DNA of 64,000 bases from JAJPKK01 sp963702755 (GTDB lineage Bacteria; Pseudomonadota; Alphaproteobacteria; Rhizobiales; Xanthobacteraceae): positions 62,001-126,000 of the forward strand of contig CAVPDZ010000010.1 in NCBI GenBank assembly GCA_963702755.1, given 5' to 3'. The position numbers were made by a program, and so were the translations under genes. The notes below the pieces were generated by a model. It made no database searches and had not been told where the DNA came from. It saw nothing but the letters and a program-made list of their open reading frames with translations. Below are positions 1-8,414 of the stretch, piece by piece; within the stretch, counting starts at the first letter, position 1, and every line of letters begins with the position of its first letter.

Positions 1-2
1 CG

Positions 3-533
3 GCGGACGTGCTGATCAACAGGCCTCGCGGTCGATCCCACAATACGCCGCGAACCTGGGAGAGTTGGCTTGCCGCCCTGCTCTTTGTCGCGATGGTGAC
101 GATCCTGCCCTTCATCAATACCCCTTGGCTCGAACCCTCGTTGCGGTTCGGCGCCTGCGCCGCCGTTCTTTGCGTTCTTCTGCACCGATCGCCGACGCCG
201 CTTGTGGTCAACGGCGTCATGACCCGCATCGGCCGGGTCTCGTTCAGCATGTACATCCTTCATTTTGCTTTGCTTGAACCCACGCTCGACGCGGTCACCG
301 TCGTTCTGTCGTCGATGCTGGATAAGATCAGCGCCGGATTGGCGCTCGCTGTCTATTATCCGCTTCTCGTCATCGTGACGTTCATTGCCGCCTCGATTAC
401 CTTCGTGCTGATCGAGGCGCCGTTCATGAAATTGGGTCGCAAGCTGATCGATTGGCTTAATCGCGATGCGGTTGCAGCGCCGGCGATGGCTGTCGAGCAG
501 CCTTCGCCGCAACGAACAATGAAGACGTCATAA
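3..533 (+). CDS. Acyltransferase family membrane protein, C-terminal part (cut by window edge)
   Basis: The reading frame is open to the left edge, so the true start lies outside the window; the GTG at 9 is internal. The visible part has four hydrophobic segments, roughly residues 22-38, 48-60, 72-100 and 112-137 counted from that GTG. The motif GRVSFSMYILHF is typical of the acyltransferase-3 / OpgC-like family, integral membrane enzymes that acylate exported sugars, lipids or glucans. The tail after the last segment is short, basic then Ala/Pro rich, and probably cytoplasmic. The substrate cannot be told from this end alone. The next gene is convergent on the minus strand. Confidence 0.7.
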   Translation, partial: ADVLINRPRGRSHNTPRTWESWLAALLFVAMVTILPFINTPWLEPSLRFGACAAVLCVLLHRSPTPLVVNGVMTRIGRVSFSMYILHFALLEPTLDAVTVVLSSMLDKISAGLALAVYYPLLVIVTFIAASITFVLIEAPFMKLGRKLIDWLNRDAVAAPAMAVEQPSPQRTMKTS

Positions 534-569
534 GCTCGACGATTCGCCGAGCAATCAAAGCTGCCGTCG

Positions 570-1364
570 TCAGAGCGCGATGTCGCGCACCTGCTTGGCG
601 CGCTCGCCGCAGGCGCCCATGAGGAACGCGAGGTCGGTGCCGGTCGAGACGTAGCGCGCACCCATGCGGACAAAGTCCGCGACGAGCTTCGGTCGCGTGG
701 CGAGGCCGCCGACGCCCACGTGCTTGCCGTGCCTGCGGCACGCGGCGATCGTCGTCGCATAGGCCTCGCGGACCTTCGGATGCTCGTATTGCTCCGGAAT
801 GCCCCAGTCGCACAAAAGATCGTTGGTGCCGATCATCACCATGTCGATGCCGGGGACGGCGACGATCTCCTCGGCTTTGCCAAGCGCGGCAGCGTTCTCG
901 AACTGGATCATCACCGTGGTCGCGTCGTTGAGGGCGGCAAACGCCTCGTTGACGGGAAACGTGCGGAAATGCAGGTGCGGAAGTCCGCCCGCGACCGAGC
1001 GCCCGCCGAGCGGCGGAAATTTCGCCGCCTGCACCACGGCGCGGGCCTCGTCGGCGGAGCCCACATGCGGCGCGATCACGCCGAGCGCGCCGCCCTCCAG
1101 CACCCGCGTGATGTATTCCGGCGTGTTGGCCGGCACGCGCACGAACGGCGCGATGCCGACGGCAAGCGCCGCCATGCAGATCCGGCTCGTCGTTTCGATC
1201 GAGGCGCTGGAGTGCTCCATGTCGACGTAGATGGTGTCGAAGCCGGCGGTCTTCGCGATTTGGGCGATCTCCGGCTGACGCACGAGGCGCACGGTCATCG
1301 ACGCGACCACCTCGTCGCGGGCGAGCTTGTCCTTGACGTTGTTGCGCAGAAAATCGATCGCCAT
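570..1364 (-). CDS. HpcH/HpaI family aldolase
   Basis: A 264-residue protein of the HpcH/HpaI aldolase/citrate lyase family, cytoplasmic metal-dependent class II aldolases that cleave 2-keto-3-deoxy sugar acids or 4-hydroxy-2-oxo acids into pyruvate and an aldehyde. Family marks are visible: YVDMEHSSAS near residue 47, PFVRVPANTPEYITRVLEGGALGVIAPHV at about 93-120, the metal-binding Glu in MIQFENAAAL and the Asp in IGTNDLLCDWG. Length matches the family (250-270). The ATG follows a GGGG run. It lies 15 bp downstream of moaE on the same strand and may be read through from that operon. The exact substrate is not deducible. Confidence 0.88.
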   Translation of the reverse strand: MAIDFLRNNVKDKLARDEVVASMTVRLVRQPEIAQIAKTAGFDTIYVDMEHSSASIETTSRICMAALAVGIAPFVRVPANTPEYITRVLEGGALGVIAPHVGSADEARAVVQAAKFPPLGGRSVAGGLPHLHFRTFPVNEAFAALNDATTVMIQFENAAALGKAEEIVAVPGIDMVMIGTNDLLCDWGIPEQYEHPKVREAYATTIAACRRHGKHVGVGGLATRPKLVADFVRMGARYVSTGTDLAFLMGACGERAKQVRDIAL

Positions 1365-1379
1365 CCCCCGGCCCCGAAC

Positions 1380-1873
1380 TTAGTTGCTTCCGACCGATGA
1401 GCGCTTGCCGGCGTCCGTCCAGCGCGCCGCGGCGCTATCGTCCGTGGCCTTGGCCTCGACCCAATTGGCGCCGTCCGCATGCTCCTCAAGCTTCCAGAAC
1501 GGCGCGCGAGTCTTGAGGTAGTCCATCAGGAATTCCGCGGCCGCGAAGGCATCGCCGCGATGGGAGGCCGCGGTCACCACCAGCACGATGTTGTCGCCGG
1601 GAACGAGCCGCCCGTGGCGGTGGATCACCGTGACGCCCATCAGCTTCCAGCGTGCCTGCGCCTCGTCCACGTGGCGCGCGATCTCGGCCTCCGCCATGCC
1701 GGGGTAGTGTTCGAGGGTCAGCGCGGCGAGGGGCGCCCGCCGTCAGTGCCACGGCAAATGCCTGTGAAGGTGACGACCGCGCCGACGTCGGTCCGCCCGC
1801 GCGCGAGTGCTGCGGCTTCCGCCGCGGCATCAAAGTCTTCGCGTTGCAGCCGGATCGACATGGCCGTCATCAT
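1380..1873 (-). pseudogene. moaE: Molybdopterin synthase catalytic subunit MoaE, frameshifted
   Basis: MoaE transfers sulfur from the MoaD thiocarboxylate to precursor Z to make molybdopterin. The N-terminal part (MSIRLQREDFD to TFTGICRGTDGG, start at 1873) and the C-terminal part (APLAALTLEHYPGMAEAEI onward, with the FWKLE motif) lie in different frames. The break is at about 1733-1740 in a GGCGGGCGCCCC run and one added base restores a 160-odd residue MoaE. The start ATG lies 5 bp after the moaD stop, so moaD and moaE are coupled. A molybdenum hydroxylase in this window needs this pathway, so a sequencing error is more likely than gene loss. Confidence 0.85.
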
Positions 1874-1878
1874 GGCCG

Positions 1879-2136
1879 TCACCCGCCGGTCATCGGCGGG
1901 AAGAACGCGATTTCGCGCGCGCCTGCGATCGGCGCTTCGGGTTTCACGTGACCGCGATCGATCGCAGCGCGGATGACCTTGGGCTTTTCGAAGGCAAAGG
2001 CATATTCTTCGCCACGGCCCGCAAGCCAAGCCATCAGGTCGGCGATGGTGGCGACGCCCGCCGGCGGGTCCACGGTCTCCTCGCCTTTGCCGATGCGCTC
2101 GCGCACCCAGGCGAAATACAAAAGCTTCACGCTCAT
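1879..2136 (-). CDS. moaD: Molybdopterin synthase sulfur carrier subunit MoaD
   Basis: An 85-residue ubiquitin-like sulfur carrier. It begins MSVKLLYFAWVRE and ends in the diagnostic PPMTGG, whose terminal Gly-Gly is adenylated and thiocarboxylated before sulfur donation in MoaE. The ATG overlaps the stop of pgsA (TGATG at 2134-2138), which fixes the start and suggests translational coupling. An upstream in-frame extension of 25 residues is basic, unlike MoaD, and is rejected. Gene order pgsA-moaD-moaE is common in Hyphomicrobiales. Confidence 0.93.
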   Translation of the reverse strand: MSVKLLYFAWVRERIGKGEETVDPPAGVATIADLMAWLAGRGEEYAFAFEKPKVIRAAIDRGHVKPEAPIAGAREIAFFPPMTGG

Positions 2137-2768
2137 CAGTCGATCAGGTGGCGGACGCCGGCACGGAAGTAGTCGTAGCCCGTGTAAAGCGTCACGATGG
2201 CGGAAATCCACAGCAACGTCAGCCCGGTCAGACTCACCACCGGGGCGGACGCACCGCCGACGAACGACCGAAACGCCACGTCACCGGCATCGCCGGCGAG
2301 CAGGAATCCGATGGCGACGAGTTGGACCGTGGTTTTCCATTTGGCGAGCCGGGTGACCGGAACGCTGACGCGCAGCTCGGCGAGGTATTCGCGCAGCCCG
2401 GACACCAGGATCTCGCGGCACAGGATCACGATGGCGGCCCACAGCGACCAGCCCCGGATGGTCTCGTCCGCCGCGAGCATCAGAAGGCACGACGCGACGA
2501 GGAGCTTGTCGGCGATAGGATCGAGCATGCGGCCGAAGCTCGACTGCTGGCCGAGGCTGCGGGCAAGGTAGCCGTCGAGAAAGTCGGTAACGCCGGCGGC
2601 AATGAAGATCGCGAGCGCGACCCAGCGCAGCCACAAGCCGCCCAACAAGATCGACTGCCAATACATGCAGGCGACCACCAGCGGCACCGCCAGAATCCGG
2701 GCATAGGTCAGCAGGTTCGGGATCGCGAGCGGCCGGGCCGGGAGGGGGTGACTCGTGACTGCATCCAT
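2136..2768 (-). CDS. pgsA: CDP-diacylglycerol--glycerol-3-phosphate 3-phosphatidyltransferase
   Basis: Makes phosphatidylglycerol phosphate from CDP-diacylglycerol and glycerol-3-phosphate in the inner membrane. The CDP-alcohol phosphotransferase signature DG-x2-AR-x8-G-x3-D-x3-D is complete in DFLDGYLARSLG and FGRMLDPIADK, at about residues 64-90. Five to six hydrophobic segments follow the expected pattern. The start at 2768 (MDAVTSHPLPARP) gives 210 residues, a normal PgsA length; the longer in-frame form to 2867 adds a non-conserved segment. The stop overlaps the moaD start. Confidence 0.93.
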   Translation of the reverse strand: MDAVTSHPLPARPLAIPNLLTYARILAVPLVVACMYWQSILLGGLWLRWVALAIFIAAGVTDFLDGYLARSLGQQSSFGRMLDPIADKLLVASCLLMLAADETIRGWSLWAAIVILCREILVSGLREYLAELRVSVPVTRLAKWKTTVQLVAIGFLLAGDAGDVAFRSFVGGASAPVVSLTGLTLLWISAIVTLYTGYDYFRAGVRHLID

Positions 2769-2957
2769 GGCCCCTAACATAGTGCATGTTGCGCCAAATG
2801 GGACACCGGCGTGCAGGATTAAAATTTGGCTATGCCGCTCGAATCTTGGCTTGGCCGCGCCCTCCACGATCGGGCCCCCGAGGGGGTGGATGCGGCCGCA
2901 GTTCTATCCGATAGTCTGCCCCAATAGTCGGCCGCCACTTACGTCAGCGGGGCGATC

Positions 2958-5108
2958 TCAGCGGGGAGCCTCGTGAAAAAAGTCGTAGATGCGCCGCGCG
3001 GTTTCGGCGCTGACGCCCGGAACTTGGCTGAGATCGGCGATTGAGGCGCGCTCGATCGCCTTGAGCGTACCGAAATGGCGCAGCAGGGCACGCTTGCGGG
3101 TCGGTCCGATGCCGGCGATTTCCTGCAGGCCGGCTTCGCGGATGTCCCGGCTGCGGCGCTGGCGGTGGGAGCCGATCGCAAAGCGGTGGGCCTCGTCGCG
3201 GAGCCGCTGGACAAAGTAGAGCACCGGGTCGCGGGGCGCGAGGCGGAACGGCGTCCGGCCCGGCATGTGGAACGTCTCCCGGCCGGCGTCGCGGTCCGGC
3301 CCCTTGGCGATGCCGATCAGCGGTACGTCGGTGATGCCGAGGTCGGCCAATGTTTCGCGGGCGGCGTTGAGTTGGCCCTCCCCGCCGTCGATCAGCACAA
3401 GGTCAGGCCAGGGTGAGCCTTCATCGTCTGCCGGCGCGGGCGCCTGCACCCCTCCCCCTTGCGGGGAGGGGTCGGGACGGGCGAGATCGGGCTCATTGGT
3501 GCCAAGCTCTGGCGCTCCCTTACCCCGACCCTCCCCCGCGAGGGGGGAGGGAGAAGAAGGCGCGTCGATTGCGGCCGCCTCGGCGTTCTCCCCTGGAGGC
3601 TGAGTCGGCGAACCCTGACGCGGCGCCTCGTTGATCAGGCGCTTGAACCGCCGCGTGAGCACTTCGCGCATCATGCCGAAGTCATCGCCGGGCGTGAGCG
3701 TCTCCGACCGGATGTTGAACTTGCGGTATTGGTTCTTCCGCAAACCTTCGGGACCGGCGACGATCATGGCGCCGACCGCATTGGTGCCCTGGATGTGACT
3801 GTTGTCGTACACCTCGATCCGTCGCGGCGGATGGGGCAGCGAGAAGCTGGTCGCGAGCGCGGCGAGGAGCCGCTGCTGGGAGGCGGCTTCGGCGAGCTTG
3901 CGGCCCAGCGCCTCGCGGGCATTCGCAAGCGCATGCTCGACGAGATCGCGCTTCTCGCCGCGCGCCGGCACCGAAACCTCGACCTTGCGGCCGCTCTTGA
4001 TCGACAGCGCCTCGGCAAGGAGCGCGCGCTCTTCGATGTCGTTGCTCAACAGGATGAGGCGCGGGCAAGGCTTGTCGTCATAGAACTGGGCGAGAAACGC
4101 GCCGAGCACCTCGCTTGGCCCGAGCGCGCGGTCGGCCCGCGGAAAATAAGCACGGTTGCCCCAGTTCTGGCCGGTGCGGAAGAAGAACACCTCGATGCAG
4201 TTGAATCCGCCGTCCTGGTGGATGGCGAATACATCCGCTTCCTCGACGCCGCGCGGGTTGATGCCTTGGCGCGCCTGCACTGCCGAGAATGCCGCGAGGC
4301 GATCGCGCAAGGTCGCGGCGCGCTCGAAATCAAGCGCCTCGGCGGCCTCGTCCATCTCGCGCGCAAGCTCCTCCTTCACCGCGCGACTCTTGCCGGACAA
4401 GAAGGCTTTCGCCTCGCGCACGAGTTCGTCGTAGTCGGCGCGCGCGATCTCACCGGTACAGGGGCCGGAACAACGCTTGATCTGGAAGAGGAGGCACGGC
4501 CGCGTCCGGCTCTCGAACACGGTGTCCGAACAGGACCGGATCAGAAACGCCCGCTCCAGCGCCGTGATGGTGCGGTTGACGGCATTCACGGCCGCGAACG
4601 GCCCGTAATAATCGCCGTCGCGATTGCGCGCGCCGCGATGCTTGCAGATCTGCGCCGGCTTCTCGCCGCCGGTGATCACGATGTACGGAAACGACTTGTC
4701 GTCGCGCAGCAGCACGTTGAAGCGCGGGCGCAGTCGCTTGATCATATTGGCTTCGAGCAGCAGCGCTTCGGTCTCGGTCGCCGTGGTCACGAACTCGATC
4801 GAGGTCGTGGCCGCCACCATGCGTGCGATGCGGGTCTCGAGACCGGCGCCTCTCGCGTAGGAGAGGATGCGCTTCTTGATGCTCTTGGCCTTGCCGACGT
4901 AGAGCACCTCGCCGCCGGCGCCGATCATGCGATAGACGCCGGGGGCCAGCGGCGCATGCCGGGCAAATTCCGCGACGACATCGCGGCCGGGCGCGGCATC
5001 GACGGCGACGTCAAGGTCGATCGCGGATTCATCGGGAAGGTCGGGGAGGGAGGTTTCCTCCTCCTCGTCCTTGAGATCGATTTCAGGATCGATGTTCTTC
5101 TTTTGCAT
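2958..5108 (-). CDS. uvrC: Excinuclease ABC subunit C, with an in-frame repeat insertion
   Basis: Nucleotide excision repair endonuclease, making both incisions around a lesion with UvrB. Domains in order: GIY-YIG nuclease (APGVYRMIGAGG and VLYVGKAKSIKKR, about residues 55-80), a UVR UvrB-binding segment (about 245-275), the RNase H-like nuclease (VYDNSHIQG near 440, DLVLIDGGEGQLN near 600) and C-terminal helix-hairpin-helix motifs (EIAGIGPTRKRALLRHFGT). Between RRFKRLINEAP and PWPDLVLIDGG lies about 60 residues of low-complexity Pro/Gly/Glu encoded by a palindromic repeat that also occurs between genes. The ATG at 5108 is preferred over a TTG three codons upstream. The total, about 716 residues, is long for the family. 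Confidence 0.96.
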   Translation of the reverse strand: MQKKNIDPEIDLKDEEEETSLPDLPDESAIDLDVAVDAAPGRDVVAEFARHAPLAPGVYRMIGAGGEVLYVGKAKSIKKRILSYARGAGLETRIARMVAATTSIEFVTTATETEALLLEANMIKRLRPRFNVLLRDDKSFPYIVITGGEKPAQICKHRGARNRDGDYYGPFAAVNAVNRTITALERAFLIRSCSDTVFESRTRPCLLFQIKRCSGPCTGEIARADYDELVREAKAFLSGKSRAVKEELAREMDEAAEALDFERAATLRDRLAAFSAVQARQGINPRGVEEADVFAIHQDGGFNCIEVFFFRTGQNWGNRAYFPRADRALGPSEVLGAFLAQFYDDKPCPRLILLSNDIEERALLAEALSIKSGRKVEVSVPARGEKRDLVEHALANAREALGRKLAEAASQQRLLAALATSFSLPHPPRRIEVYDNSHIQGTNAVGAMIVAGPEGLRKNQYRKFNIRSETLTPGDDFGMMREVLTRRFKRLINEAPRQGSPTQPPGENAEAAAIDAPSSPSPLAGEGRGKGAPELGTNEPDLARPDPSPQGGGVQAPAPADDEGSPWPDLVLIDGGEGQLNAARETLADLGITDVPLIGIAKGPDRDAGRETFHMPGRTPFRLAPRDPVLYFVQRLRDEAHRFAIGSHRQRRSRDIREAGLQEIAGIGPTRKRALLRHFGTLKAIERASIADLSQVPGVSAETARRIYDFFHEAPR
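3448..3556. repeat. CCCCTCCCCCTT palindromic repeat inserted inside uvrC
   Basis: The ends are inverted: CCCCTCCCCCTTGCGGGGAGG at the left and CCCTCCCCCGCGAGGGGGGAGG at the right. The same architecture occurs at 26197-26316 between genes and at 56846-56962 inside uvrD. Here the element is read through in frame and encodes a Pro/Gly-rich stretch with PSPLAGEGRGKG and DPSPQGGG. Confidence 0.85.
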
Positions 5109-5161
5109 AAGCTTCAATCGCGGCGCTCGGCATCTTGGTTCTGCGGTCTTCGCCGCGCCCG

Positions 5162-6025
5162 CTATTCGTCAGTGTCCCCGCTGGCGTCCCGCCAGGCAAG
5201 GTGCTGGCCGCCATCGACCGGGATCGTCGCCCCGGTGATGCTGTTTGCCCGCGCGAGGAACAGCACGGCGTCCGCGATCTCCTCCGGAGTGGGGCCGTGG
5301 CCGAGCGGCATTGCCCGGCAGTAGCGAGCGAATGCTTCGGCATCCTGGCGCGGGTTCGGCAGCGTCGGACCGGGCGCTACCGCGTTCACGCGCAGGCGCG
5401 GCGCCAGCGCCTGGGCGAGCATCGTCGTGGCCGCGTGCAATCCGCTCTTGGCGATCCCGTAGGACAGAAAACGCGGGTTCGGCCGCAATACGCGCTGATC
5501 GAGCAGATTGACGATCGATCCGCCCACCGGCGCCTGTTTCGCGAAGGCATCGGCGAGGAAGATCGGCGCTCGCAGGTTGACCGCGAAATGGCGATCGAAC
5601 CGCACCGGGTCAAGTTGCCCGATTTCATCAGGCTCGAAGGCGCTCGCGTTGTTGACCAGCAGGGTCAGCGTACCGACCGCCGCGACAGCGGCAGGCACCA
5701 GACGAAGCGCGGCGTCAGAGTCGGCAAGATCGCCGAGCACCACCTCGGCGCGGCCGCCGGCCTGCACGATGTCGTCGCGAAGCGTCTTCGCCGCGCCTCT
5801 GGAATGATTGGCATGAATTGCGACGGCATAGCCCGCGCGCGCCAGGGCGAGGACGATGGCGCGGCCGATGCGCTCGGCGCCACCCGTGACCAAGGCAGCG
5901 GGCCGCGTGGAGACGGGGCGGCAGGGGGCGAGGTTTCGGCGGCGAGGTCGGCGGGCATATCGATTTATTCGCCCAGGCGATGGTGATCGGCAACCCCGGC
6001 ACTGCCCCGGTGAGTGGCTCGTCAT
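5162..6025 (-). CDS. SDR family oxidoreductase (pteridine-reductase-like), start uncertain
   Basis: A short-chain dehydrogenase/reductase. The Rossmann motif is VTGGAERIGRAI, followed by VNNASAF, the catalytic YGIAK (Tyr-x3-Lys) and the C-terminal PVDGGQHL. The TGGAERIG start and the overall pattern resemble FolM/pteridine reductases more than fatty-acid SDRs, but the substrate is not certain. The first 40 residues of the only in-frame ATG start are Arg/Pro rich and unlike any SDR. A better N-terminus, MPADLAAETSPP, exists in another frame from 5958 and joins the SDR frame if one C is added to the CCCCC run near 5925. Either a frameshift or an unusual start is present. Confidence 0.8.
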   Translation of the reverse strand: MTSHSPGQCRGCRSPSPGRINRYARRPRRRNLAPCRPVSTRPAALVTGGAERIGRAIVLALARAGYAVAIHANHSRGAAKTLRDDIVQAGGRAEVVLGDLADSDAALRLVPAAVAAVGTLTLLVNNASAFEPDEIGQLDPVRFDRHFAVNLRAPIFLADAFAKQAPVGGSIVNLLDQRVLRPNPRFLSYGIAKSGLHAATTMLAQALAPRLRVNAVAPGPTLPNPRQDAEAFARYCRAMPLGHGPTPEEIADAVLFLARANSITGATIPVDGGQHLAWRDASGDTDE

Positions 6026-6173
6026 CGGAAAGTATAGGCAACGCCGCGTTAAGTATTGGCGGGTCCGTTTACGCGCGCTTATCGTTAATTCGTTCCGACC
6101 GAAGTCGTTGAGAACTGCTTAACCTCAGCATTGAGATAACCATCAACCATGTTCCTGGGGTGCGGGTGAGACA

Positions 6174-6794
6174 ATGCGTAAAGGATTGTTGTCGGCGACT
6201 GCGGCCGTCTGGGCCCTCTCGGTGAGCGCGGCCGGCGCGGCCGACTACTACCGGGCTCCGCCGCCGGCTTATCCGGCCTATCCCGCTTACGGATACAACT
6301 GGTCCGGCGCCTATGTCGGCGGCAATTTCGGCTATCAATGGGGCGACCTCACCAACAGCGGAGCGCACCCGTCCGGGGGGACCGGCGGCTTTCAGGGCGG
6401 CTACAACTGGCAGTACGGTCAGTTCGTGACCGGCGTCGAGACCGACCTGGAATTCTCGTCCAACAGCGACACCTTCAATAACTACAAGTTCTCCAACCCG
6501 TGGTTCGGTACCATCCGGGGCCGCGGCGGCATCGCTCTGAACAACATCCTGTTCTACGGCACCCTCGGCCTCGCCTATGGGCGCGGTCATGTGGTGTCGA
6601 ACGGCCTTGGCGAGGACAACTTTCACCCGGGCTGGGCCGCGGGGGTCGGACTTGAAGTTGGCCTCGCGCAGAATTGGTCGGTCAGAGCGGAATACCTCTA
6701 CATCGACCTCGCGGACGAAAGTTACTTCCTCACCGGAACGAGCAACGGACTGAAATCGAATCTGGGACGGTTCGGCCTGAACTATCGGTTTTGA
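6174..6794 (+). CDS. Outer-membrane beta-barrel protein (Omp25/31-like)
   Basis: A 206-residue outer-membrane protein. The signal peptide (about residues 1-23, ending AGAAD) is followed by a Tyr/Pro-rich linker and then YNWSGAYVGGNFGYQWGD, the typical first strand of the Brucella Omp25/31 and Bradyrhizobium barrel family. Gly-rich alternating strands continue to the terminal FGLNYRF, and the final Phe fits the BAM recognition signal. It is shorter than the usual 230-280 residues. A paralogue follows at 7128 on the same strand after a 333-bp gap, so each probably has its own promoter. Confidence 0.9.
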   Translation: MRKGLLSATAAVWALSVSAAGAADYYRAPPPAYPAYPAYGYNWSGAYVGGNFGYQWGDLTNSGAHPSGGTGGFQGGYNWQYGQFVTGVETDLEFSSNSDTFNNYKFSNPWFGTIRGRGGIALNNILFYGTLGLAYGRGHVVSNGLGEDNFHPGWAAGVGLEVGLAQNWSVRAEYLYIDLADESYFLTGTSNGLKSNLGRFGLNYRF

Positions 6795-7127
6795 CCCGAG
6801 GCCAACTCCGCAGGAACCAACCTCATCCCCCGGAGTTAGGGCGCTGGAGGGGAGGATGGGGTGTGAATTCGCCGAATATTGTTTATGCAATGGATATTGT
6901 TCCATTGTGTAAACAGACGGTAAAATCATCATCGACAGTATTGTTGCGCGATTGCAACAGCTTCGGCTGGATGCGAAAGCGGCGCGATTGTGTCGTTGAT
7001 CAGGAAATATTGAGATAAAACTTTTGTATACCATCAATACTAATGTGCGTCGGTGTTGCTCTTCTGCACTAGACATAAATCGTTAAGCGCATAATTTGCC
7101 GGCATGGTGAGACTGGAGGAGGACCTA
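6795..7127. promoter_or_regulatory. AT-rich intergenic region upstream of the second barrel gene
   Basis: 333 bp without a gene. From about 6870 to 7095 it is clearly more AT-rich than its surroundings, with runs such as ATATTGAGATAAAAC, so it probably holds the promoter and 5' leader of the gene at 7128. A strong ribosome site, GGAGGAGGAC, lies just before that ATG. No defined promoter box, operator or small ORF could be assigned with confidence. Confidence 0.4.
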
Positions 7128-7799
7128 ATGAAGCGTTATCTGTTGGCGTTGGCCGGGCTGATGGCCCTGGCCGGATCGATCGGCGCCGCCCAGGCGGCCG
7201 ATTTGGCGCGGCCGCCGCCGCTGCCGTACCGAGCCCCGGCATTCGTGCCGATGTACAACTGGACCGGTCTCTATATCGGTATCAACGGCGGCGGGGCTTG
7301 GGGCACGTCGAATTGGGACGGTCTGCCGACCAGCTTCAATACCACCGGCGGTCTCGTCGGTGGCCAGCTCGGCTACAATTGGCAGTTCGGTCAATTCGTG
7401 TGGGGCCTCGAGGGCGATATCGACTGGGCCGACATCCAGGGCACCTCCGGCCTGTGCGCGGGCAACCTCTGCCAGTCGCGGAGCGATTGGTTGTCCACCG
7501 TGCGTGGTCGCGTCGGCTATGCGTTTGATCGCGTGCTGCCGTACTTCACCGGCGGTCTTGCGATGGGCAACATCCGCACCCCGAACGCCATCAATGGTGG
7601 CATCGACCAGACCAATGCCGGCTGGACCGTGGGTGCAGGCGTCGAATTCGCGCTCGTCGCCAACTGGACCGCGAAGGTTGAGTATCTCTATGTCGATCTC
7701 GGCAATGTCAACTGCTCCGTCGCTTGCGGACTGCCGGGCGGCAACAACGTGAGCTTCACCGAGAACGTCGTTCGCGGTGGCATCAACTACCGCTTCTGA
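7128..7799 (+). CDS. Outer-membrane beta-barrel protein (Omp25/31-like), second copy
   Basis: Start chosen at MKRYLLAL because GGAGGAGGAC lies directly upstream; the in-frame extension to 7104 would include that ribosome site. The signal peptide ends AAQAAD at about residue 24. MYNWTGLYIGINGGGAWG marks the first strand. The barrel region has the usual alternating aromatic pattern (FVWGLEGDIDWAD, GRVGYAFDRVLPYFTGG, AKVEYLYVDLG) and the protein ends GGINYRF. Two Cys pairs (CAGNLC and CSVAC) sit in predicted surface loops and may form disulfides. A rho-independent terminator follows. Confidence 0.92.
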   Translation: MKRYLLALAGLMALAGSIGAAQAADLARPPPLPYRAPAFVPMYNWTGLYIGINGGGAWGTSNWDGLPTSFNTTGGLVGGQLGYNWQFGQFVWGLEGDIDWADIQGTSGLCAGNLCQSRSDWLSTVRGRVGYAFDRVLPYFTGGLAMGNIRTPNAINGGIDQTNAGWTVGAGVEFALVANWTAKVEYLYVDLGNVNCSVACGLPGGNNVSFTENVVRGGINYRF

Positions 7800-7818
7800 T
7801 CGATCAGTCGATTGCATC

Positions 7819-7858
7819 GAAACCCCGGGCCGCGAGGCCCGGGGTTTCGCGTTTTTGC
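7819..7858 (+). terminator. Rho-independent terminator of the barrel gene
   Basis: CGAAACCCCGGGC, loop CGCGAG, GCCCGGGGTTTCG: a 13-bp perfect stem at 7819-7849, followed by GTTTTT. It lies 19 bp after the barrel stop and just before the convergent rsmD stop, so it could also serve the minus strand. Confidence 0.85.
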
Positions 7859-7859
7859 G

Positions 7860-8414
7860 CTAGGGCTGCCGCAACAGCACAAGCTGGGTGTCGTCGTAGC
7901 GGCGGCGCTCGATCTCCAGGAATCCCTGCGGCGGCGCAAATTCCGCATCCGCGGCCTCCTCGACGACAACGATCGCACCCGGCTCGAGCCACCCGCCGTC
8001 GCGCAACGCGACCAGCGATTTCTCCGCGAGCCCCCGCCGATAGGGCGGATCAATGAACGCGAGCGAAAACGGCGCCAACGGATGGACCGGGCCGAGCTGC
8101 GTCGCGTCCCGGCGAAAGATGCGGGTGGTGCCGCCGAGCCCGAGCGCTTCGACGTTCTGCCGCATCAGTGCCCGCGCCTCAGCGCCGTCATCGATAAAGA
8201 GGGCAAACGCCGCCCCGCGCGACATCGCCTCAAGTCCAAGTGCTCCGGTGCCGGCGAACAGATCGATGACCCTCGCGCCGCTGACCGGATCGCCTTGGCC
8301 GTGCGCCAGAATGTTGAAGATCAACTCACGCAGGCGGTCGCTCGTCGGCCGCACCGTCTGCGACTGCGGCGCTGCGAGTTTGCGCCCGCGGAAGCGCCCG
8401 CCGATGATGCGCAT
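7860..8414 (-). CDS. rsmD: 16S rRNA (guanine(966)-N(2))-methyltransferase RsmD
   Basis: A SAM-dependent methyltransferase acting on G966 of 16S rRNA in the assembled 30S subunit. MRIIGGRFRGRKL and the following VRPTSDRLRELIFNIL are diagnostic. Motif I is VIDLFAGTGALGLEA (about residues 48-62) and the catalytic motif IV is FIDPPY. The 184 residues match the family. Its ATG begins right after the stop of the pseudouridine synthase upstream, so the two form an operon, an arrangement frequent in alphaproteobacteria. Confidence 0.95.
   Translation of the reverse strand: MRIIGGRFRGRKLAAPQSQTVRPTSDRLRELIFNILAHGQGDPVSGARVIDLFAGTGALGLEAMSRGAAFALFIDDGAEARALMRQNVEALGLGGTTRIFRRDATQLGPVHPLAPFSLAFIDPPYRRGLAEKSLVALRDGGWLEPGAIVVVEEAADAEFAPPQGFLEIERRRYDDTQLVLLRQP

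Noticed and set aside
3448..3556. A CRISPR array, because of regularly repeated CCCTCCCCC and GGGGAGGG motifs
   Set aside because: There are only two inverted arms with no spacer series, and the same element recurs elsewhere as a palindrome.
6069..7076. A 335-codon minus-strand ORF over the first barrel gene
   Set aside because: It covers a convincing signal-peptide barrel gene on the plus strand and includes AT-rich intergenic sequence with no domain.
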